Assembly: GCF_000189635.1 (NCBI RefSeq)
Contig: NW_002476433.1
Coordinates: 124,001-188,000 of the forward strand
DNA from: Tetrahymena thermophila SB210
Taxonomy: Eukaryota; Ciliophora; Oligohymenophorea; Hymenostomatida; Tetrahymenidae
Reading direction: 5' to 3'
DNA: 64,000 nucleotides
Positions 51,507 to 63,030 of this stretch are shown here, piece after piece. A program made the position numbers and the translations under genes. The notes below the pieces were generated by a model. It saw only the letters and a list, made by a program, of their open reading frames with translations. It was not told the origin of the DNA and ran no database searches. Positions within the stretch are counted from its first letter, which is position 1, and each line of letters starts with the position of its first letter.

Positions 51507-53933
51507 ATGAGCTAGTTTAGTTTATTTGTAGGGAATGTTTCAAAGAATGTAGATTAAAAACGTTTAGAGAAAGAGTTCTCTAAGTTTGGCGAATGCACTG
51601 TCGATTTGAGAGTAAATAGAATCATTTTATTAACAAATTTAGCAATAAACTGAAGATTTTTATTTAAAAATTTTTAAACTTTCAATAAAGTGACCCATAA
51701 ATCAACTACTGCACAAGCAATCAATAAAATACCATCATCTTATTTTATTGATCTTGTAATAATCTAAATAAATCATACATACATACATAATTGCTAACTT
51801 CTGAAATTTGAAGCTAAGCACTTTTCAATTTTTCTAAGATTATCTTTGCAGCAGTTCGGAACAAATATTCCTGCCTAGCGATGACTGACCTTCGGGTAGC
51901 TTTTCAATAATATCCTCCCATTCTTTATTGCCATCTCCTATATTTAGAGTCAGGCACTTCAAATAATATATCTCATCGCCAGCAGAATTACCCAAAAATA
52001 TGATTAATAAAAAATCATAAATTGAATTCTGCTTAGATTGCTTTGCTTTATAATTCTCCTTAAAATGAGAGTATCTATCCAACAACCACCCACACACCCT
52101 TCCTACCATCTACCAACCCACCAATCGATTCAACCAATCATCAATAATTTTCTATGCTAAGAGAAACATTTGGGTCATGAAAAATCAACAACATCATCAT
52201 CAACATACCAAGCAACAAGCATCTATCTACCCATCCATCCATCCACCCACCCATTCAACCAACATGTTCATATTCCCCTAGATTAAATACCACCCAAACA
52301 GCAAAACAATAAGCTTACCATAATGTAGTAAAATCAACAAAAAATTTCTTTTAATTTAAAATCATCATTGTTGAGAGAAAGAAAGCATAATATATAATAT
52401 AAATTTTTCAATAAGCAAAACTATTTATATAATATTTAATATTTTCGATATCCAAAAATAGATGCTAATAAATAAATTAGCCATATTAATTGCTTACTTA
52501 ATCAAATGAATTAAAACATGTATTGTGAAAAAATATTTTTTAAGCAAATTGGATTGATTCATTTTTGCCCTATTTAACTAAAAAATTAAAATTAATAAGC
52601 AAAATAAATTAAAATATGATAAAATAAGTAGTAATTAATTATATCAGAAATGGCTATTTTTTATTTATTGATATCATTAAGTAACTTGTTTGATTATAAA
52701 AAAGGAGATATATAAAGCTAATTTATCTATTATTACTTTACTTACAAATAAAATAAAAGGAAAATAAATAATTTCTCTTCTTTAATTTTACTTTTTATTA
52801 ATTTTTACTAAATTGCGATTTAGTAATAATAAATTCAAATTTAATATTAGAGAAAGTACGCATTTGTCTCTTTTAAAGAAGTCAGAGATGCAGAAGATGC
52901 CAAAAAGTAGATGCATAAAAAAGATTTAGGAGGTAAGAAATTAAAAATTTACATCCATAGAAGAAAAAAAAATTTCATGATATAAAATAATAATAATTTT
53001 GTAATAATTAAACTAATATTTAAGGATTTAAATTAATTATTATTTTATGAGTAATAAATTTATTTACTTATTTTAGGTTTATTGATAACTGTTGAATGGT
53101 CTAAGTAATCAGGAAGGTTTGAAGAAAATAGCAGCGGAAGATTTAGAGGAAGGTAAATAAATGAATAATATCAAAACAAAAAAAGTTAACTTTACATTTT
53201 CATTTAAATATTTTAAATAGAAGAAGAAGCTCTCGTTCAAGAAGTAGGTAAAATAATAACATTGTTTTAAATATTCACACTTGATGTTGAATATTTTTCT
53301 ATTTAATAGAAGAAGAAGTTCATCAAGAGATAGAAGTAGAAGAAGAAAAAGATACTCTAGATCAAGATCTTCACGCAGCCATTCATCAGATAGAAAGTTA
53401 ATAACTAAATAAATAAATAATTTTAATTTTCTAAGCATTTTTGATTAATTAAATATTTAATATTTCTTTCTTTATTTCTTTTTAGAACTTCAAGAAGAAG
53501 AGATAGAAGCAGAAGTGGAAGTAGAAGAAGAACTAGAAGAAGCAGCAGAAGTGATAGTCGAAAAAACAGTAGAAAGAGAGATGAAAAAAAAACTAATGGG
53601 TCTGATAGAAGAAGAAAAAGATCTGAGTCCTCAAAGAAAAAAAAATCCTCTAGAGATGACAGAAGTCCTAAGAAAGATAGCTCTAGCAAAGATAAGAAGT
53701 CAGAAAATGGAAAAAGAAAAGACTCTAGTCTATCTCCTAAAAAATAAATCAGCTCAGAAAATAGTAAAAATTGTATTTATTTGTTGAAAAAATAATATCT
53801 TAAAATATTAACAAATTTAAAAGAATCTGAATTAAAAGATTAAGACATTGAAAACAAAGAAAGCACTCAAATTGAGGAATAGACTCAATCTCAATAATAG
53901 TAACAACAATAAGAAGAAATTATCAATGAGTGA
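51507..53933 (+). CDS. SR-type splicing factor (RRM + RS domain), 257 aa, 7 exons
   Basis: Exons 51507-51611, 52851-52932, 53077-53152, 53221-53247, 53310-53396, 53486-53772 and 53824-53933; 258 codons; every junction keeps phase. One RNA-recognition motif: RNP2 SLFVGNV (residues 5-11), a helix LEKEFSKFGECTVDLR, RNP1 KYAFVSF at the start of exon 2, and DAEDAKKQMHKKDLGG. It ends LLITVEWSKQSGRF, followed by Arg/Ser repeats (RSSRSRS..., RRRDRSRSGSRRR, KKKKSSRDDRSPKKD) and a Gln-rich acidic C-terminus. Such nuclear proteins bind exonic enhancers and recruit the spliceosome through phosphorylated RS domains. Intron 1 is 1239 nt, far longer than the others. Two truncated, decayed copies lie downstream (57116 and 62411), making this the parental, intact gene of the array. 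Confidence 0.9.
51840..52109 (-). CDS. uncertain ORF inside the SR-gene intron
   Basis: ATG-initiated minus-strand frame MVGRVCGWLLDRYSHFKENY... of 89 codons up to a TAA. Under the ciliate code it continues a few codons (QSQKN) to TGA at 51825-51827. It uses CAA/CAG for its internal Gln and also CTG, CCC and GTG, unlike the TAA/TAG-heavy neighbours. A segment YYLKCLTLNIGDGNKEWED resembles one leucine-rich repeat. It could be a fragment of an LRR gene, a foreign insertion or a chance frame in a G/C-richer block. No domain can be assigned. Confidence 0.25.
   Translation of the reverse strand: MVGRVCGWLLDRYSHFKENYKAKQSKQNSIYDFLLIIFLGNSAGDEIYYLKCLTLNIGDGNKEWEDIIEKLPEGQSSLGRNICSELLQR
52075..52265 (-). 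repeat. C-rich tetranucleotide tracts, G-quadruplex-prone on the minus strand
   Basis: Two C/A-rich stretches (52081-52140, with repeated CCAACC/CCACC; and 52210-52262, with CCATCCATCCATCCACCCACCCATT). Read on the minus strand the second is GGGTGGGTGGATGGATGGATGGG, spaced G-runs that could form a G-quadruplex. Nothing similar occurs elsewhere in the window. Confidence 0.7.
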
Positions 53934-55723
53934 ATCATTTGTAAATTTTTTTGATTAAAATGTGAAACTTACACTTATCCAAACCATAAAAGCAAAAATC
54001 TATACTTAAAATTTAAAAATGATTTATTTTACATTCAAAGCTGTATTTTATCTGTATTTATAAAAAAGTTTGTCACCATTATATTTTATTATTAATTTAA
54101 GTAGGAGTGCTTTTTTCTTTCTTTCTTTAATTTTATTTATTGTTTTAAAATACATTCTTTAATAACTGCAAATCATCATTTATTCATCTATTAAACATAT
54201 TTTTATGCGAAAATTATCAAAATGATAAAATTAATGATATTATTTTTTTAAATTGTAATTACAATAGAATAATTTTATCGAAATATCAATTTTTTAATGT
54301 TTCTTTTTATTCTATTTTTTCAATTTTATGAATTAAATAATTTATGAAAAGAAAATTAAGATATTAACCAACCTATGATTTAAAACTAAAAGTTACTTTC
54401 ATTTATATATATTATACTAGAAGAATAATGAAATATTTATTTAAGATACCACTAAAAAAATAAATATTTATGAACTGAAAAACACAATCCATTATTACTC
54501 AATAAATAAAAATATTTTCCTTCATGTTTTTTTTCAAACAAACATCAAAATAATTTATAAAACAACAGAAGTTTTTAGAAATGAATCTTAATTTTATGAA
54601 AGCTCAAATATGTCAAAAATTTTATTTAAAATATTAGAAAAGTTATTGTAAAAGTATTTTTAGTGATAATTTAATAGATTGAAAATAAATAATTATTTAA
54701 CTTGTTTGTAGTTAATTAATAAATATTGCAAATAAACTGAGTAATAATAAATTGACACGACCTTAGATTTTGATATAAAAAAGATAAATCCAAGAGGCAA
54801 ATGTTTAAAAAGTTCTTACTTTTATAAAAGAATTTTAGAATAGGCAAATAAATCAGATAAAAAGCAAAGAGAAATTATTTTATTACCTCACTAAATTATT
54901 TAAATTGAAATTTTTATTGATATTATTCCTAAGTAAACTAGTAAGCAGAAAAATCTGCTGCGTTAATCAAGCCTTATTTTTATTATAAAATAAGGTTATA
55001 AATTTAAAAAATTTTATAATTCTAGGCTAGGATAATGATCTTACGAGAGTTTGATTATATATTTATGTGGATCAACATACAAAAAGTTATTTTTATAAAT
55101 ATAAACAAAGAAATAATTTCATACGAGTGTATATAAAAAGCCATTTACATTATTTATAAAAGAATAATTATTGTCACCTATATTAATAAAGGTTACTCTA
55201 AAATCTTAGTCAATATTCCAGTTTCCCCTCAATATCCCAGGTATTAAAAATTTATAAACAGACAAAAAATGACCATCACGATCCCAGTAGAGTGGGGGAT
55301 ATTGAGTAAGGTTTTATAGTAATATAGAATTTTATAATCAAATATTTAAAAAATATAAGACAATATGAAATAGAGTTTGTATTTTTAAATATTCTTTATT
55401 TCCATACTTCATTAGCTTTAATAGAGCATTCTATACACAATATATTTTTAAAAATGAATAGATAAATAAATAAATAATTAGAATTTAAAAAATTAAAAAT
55501 AGAGAAAGAGAGTAGGAGGAAATAAAATCAATATAAAACCCATTACCTTAACATAATAGCAAAATATAATATTTATTATAAAAATTGTAGCCCATAAAAA
55601 ACTGATTTAATTGTTAATTTATAAAGGCAAATAAATAATTGCTAAAGTAGACTTGATAGATAGATATATTAAATTTTAAAAGAGTAATGTATTATTAATA
55701 TTATTATATATTTAAGTTTTATA
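53934..55723. other. unit 1 spacer of the tandem array
   Basis: 3' flank of the SR gene (its counterparts follow both SR pseudogenes, for example around 58140 and 63105), then A/T-rich sequence. 54.96-55.35 kb contains a short hairpin CCTTATTTT...AAAATAAGG and, at 55213-55307, an inverted pair CTCAATATCCC / GGGATATTGAG. No protein gene seen. Confidence 0.55.
55213..55307. repeat. inverted repeat CTCAATATCCC...GGGATATTGAG
   Basis: Two 11-nt inverted arms about 65 nt apart in a locally G/C-richer patch. It could fold into a hairpin in RNA or DNA. The corresponding place in the second array unit keeps only a GATATTGAG remnant near 60622. Confidence 0.45.
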
Positions 55724-56395
55724 TCAATATATTTTTTTAATAATTGATTTATTTTTCTGGTAAAATCTTATTTACTAACATTATTTTGGATTCTCAATAT
55801 AATTTAGTAAAAACTAACTTAATTCTTCGTGCTATTTCTTATTTTTTACTTTACTGTTATCTAACCATAATTTGTTAATATTTTTTAAATAGTATTAAAA
55901 CAAAGGTTTTAAATTTGATTTCTCAACCAAATTTTTAGCCTTCATATTCCATCTTTTTCCTTATTTTTTTAGACTGAATTTAATAAATTTGCATAGATCA
56001 GGATAGCCATAGGTGACTTTTGCTAGCTTGCAAAATAATGATTAAATTTTTAAATCCTTTTCATTTTCAACAAATCTCTAGAATGACTTCAAAATATTTT
56101 TCATTAGATTGGAATTATTAGTATTAAAAATCATCTAAAAAGTATGCTTGCTTGAATCACATTTATCCACCATTTAACTATCTTCACTCTTGAGAATCTC
56201 TTCGCTCTATTATATATTCATAGAGTTGCATTCAGTTAAACAATTGATATCTTCAGTATTCTGCTAATCTTTTTGTTGTGCAAAGCTTTCTGCAACATCA
56301 AGAAATAATTAAATAGAAAAAACTTAATAATAGCTATTAACAGCTTTTTGGCAGCAATTTAATTAGACTTAGTTAAAAATATTACTAATTTACAT
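55724..56395 (-). CDS. Tetrahymena-type conserved hypothetical protein, array copy 1, 223 aa
   Basis: Single frame of 224 codons from ATG 56393-56395 to TGA 55724-55726. It starts MQISNIFNQVQLNCCQKAV and contains DVAESFAQQK, LMKNILKSFQRFVENEKD and LAKVTYGYPDLCKFIKFSL. It ends in a block GKRWNMKAKNLVEKSNLKP...YYLKNINKLWLDNSKVKN...LLNYIENPK, which resembles the C-terminal part of a multi-copy ciliate family of unknown function (from memory, not searched). An exon-like stretch upstream (about 56510-56630, NEYVNSKKYTKLNEKWEKS then a frame change) suggests the original gene had a further 5' exon that is now disturbed. A second intact copy is at 61016-61678, and a truncated trace of the 3' end lies at about 59850-59960. 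Confidence 0.65.
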
Positions 56396-57115
56396 TGCAA
56401 TTAATATTAATGATCAAATTTTGTTTCCCGTATTTCTTGTTTTTATTTTGTTTTTTTACTTTTTAATTATTGATCATGAATGATTTGTTCAGTATTTAAC
56501 CAATTACCTTCCTTCCTGTATATAATTGAAAATTTGCCCATCTTTCTCATTCAACACTTTTTTCCCACTTCTCATTCAATTTAGTATACTTCTTAGAGTT
56601 TACATATTCATTCTGCAAGTGTGATAAATGAATTATTAAGCACATTTTTTAAATTAAGATTAGTTTTTCAAAAAAACAGTACAATTTTTTTCAGGATTAT
56701 GTCTAATAAATATTATTAGTTAACAAATTTATCTAAGTAAAGTAGTAATAAACTATCTTATAAATTTATTTTATTATTAAGTTACAAAAATTTATCTCAA
56801 TTATACAATTATTAAACATTTTAATATTTTAATGTGTATAAGTTTATTTAATCTAAAAACAATTAAGTTAAAATATAAAATTTTTAATCTTTTTTTTTTT
56901 TCCACATATTTTATTATTCTCAAAATAACCGATCTTCCAGATCAATCTATAATATATTTATATTTATTAAGCTATAATTTAAAAATTATTCTTATCTATA
57001 TCAATTATCCTCATCATAAACATCAATCTATTAAATAATTTATCAATATTTTTAAAAAAATTATCTAATTTAATTCCATTTTACTATATCTATCATCCAA
57101 ATTATCAATATTAAT
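56396..57115. other. unit 1 upstream region
   Basis: A/T-rich, homologous by eye to 61680-62410 (shared TTATACAATTATTAAACATTTTAATATTT). It ends at the breakpoint where the first decayed SR copy begins. May contain a damaged 5' exon of the preceding gene (56510-56630). Confidence 0.5.
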
Positions 57116-58090
57116 CCAAAAAACGAGATACATAAAAAGGTATAGGAGCTAAGAAATTAAAACTTACTTTAATTTATTTCAAAAATAAAAATGTTTATAA
57201 TATCAAAATTATAGTTAGTTTTTTTAATAAATGAACAAATACTTAAGGATTTATTATTAATTATTATTTTATATATAGTAAATTTAGTTAATTATTCCTA
57301 GTTTTATTGTAGCTGCTGAATGATCTAAGTAATCAGGAAGTTTTGAAGAAAATTGCAGCTGAAGATTTAAAGGAACTTAAATAATAAATACCCATACAAA
57401 ATAGTTAGTTCTACAATTGAATTTAATTAAACTAAATAGAAGAAGCTCTCACTCTTTTAGCAGGTCAAATAATAAAATTTTTTTATATATTCACACTTCA
57501 TGCTGAAAATTTTTCGATTACAAAAGATCAAGATCTTCAAGCAGCCATTCATCAGGTAGTAATTATTACCTAAATAAAAATTTTTAATTATCGAAACATT
57601 TTTCATAATTTAATTGTTCAATTTTTATTTGTTCTTTAGAACTTCGAGAAGAAAAGATAGAAGCAGAAGCGAAAGTAGAAGAGGGATTATAAGAAGCAGC
57701 AAAAGTGGTTGTCGAAAAAATAGTAGAAAGAGGGATGGAAAAAACTAACAGCTCATATAGGAGAAGAAAAATATCTGAGTCATAAAGAAAAAAATCCACT
57801 AAAAATGACAGAAACCCTAAGAAGGCAGCCCTAGTAAAGATAAGAAATCAGAAAATTAAAAAAGAAAGGATTCTAGTCTATCTCCTAAAAAATAAACCAG
57901 CTAGGGAATAGTAAAAATTACATTTGTTTATTAAAAAAATAATAACTGAAAGTATCAATCAATTTTATAAGAATCTCATTAAAAAGATTAAGATATTTAA
58001 AATAAAGAAAGCACTCAAATGGGGAGAAAGAATCTACCTCGAATAATCGTAACAGTAATAAGAAGAAAAGTGAATAATTTATAAATTTTT
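57116..58090 (+). pseudogene. truncated SR splicing-factor pseudogene, copy 2
   Basis: Starts abruptly inside exon 2 of the SR gene (AAACGAGATACATAAAAAGG corresponds to the sequence after 52900). It lacks exon 1, the large intron and RNP1. Equivalents of exon 3 (about 57310-57380), exon 4 (about 57437-57465), exon 5 (about 57525-57556) and the RS exon (57640-57900) can be followed, but the exon 2 donor GGTAAG is AGCTAAG, the exon 3 acceptor region is changed, and the RS exon carries indels and lost Arg/Ser codons. The 3' end matches the Gln-rich last exon weakly. No continuous frame remains. Confidence 0.85.
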
Positions 58091-61015
58091 TTGAAATACG
58101 CTCACACAAACCCAACAAAGATATACAAATTTTAAAGTGATTTCTTTTAGATCCAAAGTGGTGGTATTTTTATAGTACTTATAAAAAAGTTAGTTGTCAG
58201 TCAGTCGCCTTTATATTTTATAGTTAATTTATGAAAGATTGATTTTTACATTCGTTGTTTATTTACTGTTTGAAAATTTCCACTTCAATAATTACTTTTA
58301 ATTTCCTTTTCATCTTATTTTATAATTATAAATTCTCAAAACACAAACATTTAACATGAATTCTACTTCAAAAAAAATGAAATATTTAAGATATTGCTAC
58401 AAAAATAAATATATAAGAACTCTTATTTAAATAATCCATCATGATTTAACGAATAAAAATGTAGTCTTAAAAGTTTATTATGAATAAACCATAATTTTTT
58501 AACAATTATTTATTAAGATTATAGTTTTTACCTAGTTGTTTATTGAGAGAAAGATGAAGACAATAATATAATCTTCAATTTATTATTTTGCTTAGAAATT
58601 AGTAAAAATATATAAGAAAGATTTAAAAAAATTAAATCCATCACCATATATTTATTATAGCTATTTGATTTAAACTTTTATAATATCTATTCTTAATATT
58701 AATAGATTCAAGTATTGTAAAAATTATAATAAAATTTACTTTCCCCACCTCTTTTGATACTAATTAATATTATTGAAATTATATTGAAAAAAAATTTGTG
58801 AAGATCAATTTATTATTCGGTAAAAAATAAAAAAAAACATAAGGAATCAAAAAATTCTTCAAGTAAATTCAATCAATTTATTGTAAATTAAGTTGAATAA
58901 TGAAAAATTCATTCTCCCTCCAATATTTTTAAATAATATTAAATGTTTTTGAACAATTTAAAGGAATTTAATCAGTATTTATATGGAGAATATACAAATT
59001 TTATATATCAAAACACTTTATCAAAAAAATTTTTTAATGAATCACTTTAAGATAAAAATACAGCTATTATAAATTCGTTGAAAAAGTATTTTTAAATGTA
59101 ACTTAATTTATTGAAAACTCTAATATCACAAATATTTCATTTAAAAGATAAGGAAAGCTATATAGCTAAGAATGCTTAGTGAAAATTTAATAGACTTATA
59201 ATGAATTAGCATTTAACTTGCAAATATTTTGTTAATTAATATTACAACAAAGTAATAATATTAGCGATTATCACAAGTAATGATCAATTAAAACACAACA
59301 TTAAATTTTTGATATAAAATAGATAAATCCAAGAAACTTACAAGTTAAAAAGTCCTTTATTTGACAAAAAAATTAATAAAATAGGCAGATAAATAAGATA
59401 TAAAGTAAAGAAAATTATTGGGTGAGCAGGTTTAATTAATAGGGGTTTTTTTAAGCATAGTTTACTATATATCCTTCATTTCCATCATAATTTAATAGAG
59501 AAATTTTAGATAGAATATATTTAAAAAAGTAAATAGAAAGATAAGTAATCAGTAATTAAAAAAATAAAAGTTTAAGTGAGAGATATAGAAATGTAATAAA
59601 ATCAATCTAAAATATCATATTTTAATTTTGAATAATAAATTTAATTATTTTTTATAGCGAAAATAATCCATAAGTAATTGATTTGACTTTTTAATTATCT
59701 TTATAAAGGGAAATAAATACAAATTAATTTAGAAAGTAAGTAGATAGATAGATTCACTAACTGACTGAGTACATTAAATTATGATAAAATTAAATATTAT
59801 AAATGTTTTTTGAAATTTAAATAAATTTTGTATCAACATATTTTTTAAATAATTAATTCATTTCTTTTTCTGATAAAGTCTTCTTTCATTTACTTTGCTA
59901 TTTATCTTTAGACAGTAAAATCTATTTTTAAAAATAATGTAAAAAGTTAAAGTTTACAAAAAGGGTCCCTTTATTTTCAACTAATAACAGTTTTTTATAT
60001 CACTTAGATAAATAAACCATCCTAAAAAGTACCAAATAATGAATACTCTATTACCATTACTATTTTAGTTGAGGTACTAACTACAAAAAATGTTTAGATT
60101 AAAGAGTATTATTTCAGAATTCTCTTAACAAGATTTATAGAATAACAAAAAGTTATGAAATAACCATATATATAATTCATAAGTATAGTATGGTGGGACA
60201 ATAATTAATTTTTGATTTTATAATAATTTTTGTTATATATATATATGCAGATAAATCAGATAAAAAGCAAAGATAAATTAATGGGTAACCCCGCAAATTT
60301 TTTAGATTGAAATTTAAAAAAATTAATTAATTGGTATTACTCATAAATAAAGTAAACTAATAAGCAGCGTAATTTGCTGCTTACATCAAGACTTTTTTTA
60401 TTATAAAATAAGGTAAAAATTCTATAAATTTTATAAAATTTAGCATGAATAAAGATCTTTAGAGAGTTTAATTATATAATCTATGTGGATTAGCATAGAA
60501 AAAGCTATTTTTATAATTATAAATAAAGAAAGAATTTCATAAGCATCTATTAAAGAAACTATTTTAATTTTATAAAAGAATAATTTAATCAGTATATCAT
60601 CTACTTTTTTTTTAACAATTGATATTGAGTTGTATGGAGGAGGCTTCATAACTAAATATTAAAACAGTATAAGAAAATATGAAATAAAGTTTTATTTATT
60701 TTTATATATCCTTTATTTCCATACTTTAATAGAGCAACTTAAGACTGAATATATTTTTTTAAATAAATGGATAAATAAATTAATAATCAGTAGCTAGCAA
60801 ATTAAAAATAGAGAAAGAGAGGTGTAGGAAATAAAATCAATTACTAAACAAAATTTAATAATTAATTATAAAGATTATAGTCCATAAGCAACTGATTTAA
60901 TTTTTTTTTATTAAGCCAAATAAATAATAGCAAAAGTAGGACTTGATGGGAATATTATATAAAAGAGTTAAATATAAATTCATATTGTTAGATAGATAGA
61001 TATTTAAATTTTGTT
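58091..61015. other. unit 2 spacer of the tandem array, with an extra truncated copy
   Basis: 58.1-59.0 kb corresponds to the flank after the SR gene and to 63.05-64.0 kb. 59.45-59.96 kb is an additional partial copy of the sequence at 55.38-55.82 and 60.70-61.10 kb (shared CCTTCATTTCC, AATAGAG, TTTTTCTGATAAA), which makes this unit about 1 kb longer than unit 1. 60.36-60.65 kb corresponds to 54.96-55.35 kb. No intact protein gene. Confidence 0.6.
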
Positions 61016-61678
61016 TCAATATATTTTTTTAATAATTGATTTCTTTTTCTGGTAAAATTTTATTTCTTAACATGATTTTGGATTCTCTATATATTTTAGT
61101 AGAAACTAACTTAATTCTTCATGTTATTTCTTATTTATAACTTTACTGTTATCTAGCCATAATTAGTTAATATTAGTTAAATAGTATTAAAACAAGGGTT
61201 TTAAATTTGATTTCTCAACCAAATTTTTAGCCTTCATATTCCATCTTTTTCCTTATTTTTTTAGATTGAATTTAATAAATTTGCATAGCTGAGGATAGCC
61301 ATAAGTGACTTTGGCTAGCTTGCAAAATTCTTATTAAACTTTTTAGTCCTGTTCATTTTCAACAAATCTCTAGAACGACTTCAAAATATTTTTCATTAGA
61401 TTGGAATTTTTAGTATTGAAAATCATCTAAAACGCCTGCTTGCTTGAATTACTTTCTTCCAACATCTATCTGTAGAGAAGCTCTTCGCTCTAGTATATAT
61501 TCATAGAGTCGCATTCAGTTAAAGCATGTATATCTTTAGCAATCGTTTAATCTATTTGTTGTGCAAAGCTCTCAGCAACATCTAGAAACAATTAAATAGT
61601 AAAAATTTATTGAGTGTTATTTACAGCTTTTTAGCAGCTATTTAATTAGATTTAGTTAAATATTTTACTAGTTTGCAT
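61016..61678 (-). CDS. Tetrahymena-type conserved hypothetical protein, array copy 2, 220 aa
   Basis: 221 codons from ATG 61676-61678 to TGA 61016-61018. Clearly a paralog of 55724-56395: MQTSKIFNQIQLNSCQKAVN against MQISNIFNQVQLNCCQKAVN, with identical RWNMKAKNLVEKSNLKPLFQ. The frame is open throughout although there are many substitutions and a few in-frame length changes around DVAESFAQQ...SSKQAFQ. Preservation of the frame while the adjacent SR copies have decayed suggests continued selection or recent duplication. Function unknown; the upstream exon question is the same as for copy 1. Confidence 0.65.
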
Positions 61679-62410
61679 TGTAATATATAAAAATAATCAA
61701 ATTTTGTTTCCTGTATTTTTTGTTTTTATTTTGTTTTTTCCTTTTTATTTATTTATTTATAATTTATGATCTCTTTGCTATTTAAACAATTACTTTTCTT
61801 CCTGTTTTGAATCACTTAATACTTGTTCATAACTAATTATATCTTTTTTATCCATTAAACAACTTTTTCCCACTACTATTTCAATTTAATATACTTTTCA
61901 AGATTTTACATATTCTTCATATGCTAAAAATGAATAATTAAATACATTTTTAAAATTATTATTAGTTGATCACATCAACAATATATTTTTTTCTTCAAAT
62001 TACGTCATCTAATACATAATTTAGTAAACAGAAGTAAAATAGTAATAAACTCTATAATAAATTTACTTTACTATTAAATCACAATAATTTATCTAAATTA
62101 TACAATTATTAAACATTTTAATATTTAATTTTATTTAATCTAAAAATAATTAAGCCATATTCTATTATTTTTACTTGCTTTTTTTTCATATTTTTATTCT
62201 TTTTAAAATCTATAAATATCAATTATGATGATCATTAACATGAGCCTATCGCATATTTATATTTATCAGACTATAATTTTAAAATTACTCTCTATCTATA
62301 TCAATCATCCTCAACATCAATCAATCTGATACTTTGTAAATATTTTTTTAAAAATTATCAAATTTAATTCCATCATATTACTTCTATTTTCCTAATTATC
62401 AACACTAATC
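61679..62410. other. unit 2 upstream region
   Basis: A/T-rich, homologous to 56.4-57.1 kb; ends at the same breakpoint into SR exon 2 sequence. No gene. Confidence 0.5.
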
Positions 62411-63030
62411 CCAAAAAGTAGATGCATAAAAAAGGTTTAGGAGGTAAGAAATTAAATGTTACTTTAATTTAATTAAAAACGTAAAAAGGTTTATGATTTC
62501 AAAATTATATTTAATTTTTTTAATAAATGAACAAATATGTAATGATTTATTGCTAATTATTATTTTATGTATGCTAAATTTATTTAATTATTATAGCTTT
62601 ATTGATAGCTATTGAATGGTCTGAGTAATAAGTATAGTTTTTTAGAAAAAAGCAGCTGAAGATTTAAAGGAAGGTTAATAATTAATAACCATTCAAAAAG
62701 AATTAGTTTTACAATTTAATTTAATTAACTTAAATAGAAGAAGCTCTAATTCTAGAAGCAAATAAAATAAAAAATTCTTTTCTATATTAACACTTGATGT
62801 TGAATTTTTTGGGTTACTCCAGATCAAGATCTTAACTTAGCCATTCAACATGTAGAAAGAAAGTAAATATCTAAATAAAAATATTTTAATTTCTTAGCAT
62901 TTTTCATTAATCAAATATTAAATTTTTCTCATTAAGACATTGAAAACAAAAAAAGCACTCAAATGTAGAAATAGAATCAAAAAATCATAACTGTAATAGG
63001 AAGAAATTATCAAAGAATGAATAATTTCTA
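62411..63030 (+). pseudogene. truncated SR splicing-factor pseudogene, copy 3
   Basis: Begins at the same position of SR exon 2 as copy 2 (CCAAAAAGTAGATGCATAAAAAA), here with an intact GGAGGTAAGAAATT donor. Equivalents of exon 3 (about 62600-62675), exon 4 (about 62738-62762) and exon 5 (about 62815-62862) are present but altered. The whole long RS exon and the following intron are deleted, so that intron 5 sequence joins directly to ATTAAGACATTGAAAAC of the last exon (about 62934-63010). It cannot encode an SR protein. Confidence 0.85.

Larger units (their letters stand above)
51612..52850 (+). other. unusually long intron 1 of the SR gene with C-rich block
   Basis: GTAAAT...TTAG intron of 1239 nt that splits the RRM between DLR and RKYAFVSF. 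Its centre (about 51840-52330) is clearly richer in G/C than its surroundings and contains CCATCCATCCATCCACCCACCCA-like tracts and a minus-strand frame described separately. The outer parts are ordinary A/T-rich intron. The insert could be a former gene fragment or an inserted element. Confidence 0.65.

Noticed and set aside
53423..53787. Alternative frames across the RS exon (Leu-rich minus, Glu-rich plus)
   Set aside because: They are other phases of the AGA/AGT repeats that encode the Arg/Ser domain.
56832..57038. Plus-strand frame of 68 codons between array units
   Set aside because: A/T-rich hydrophobic string in spacer; not preserved in the homologous sequence at 62.1-62.3 kb.
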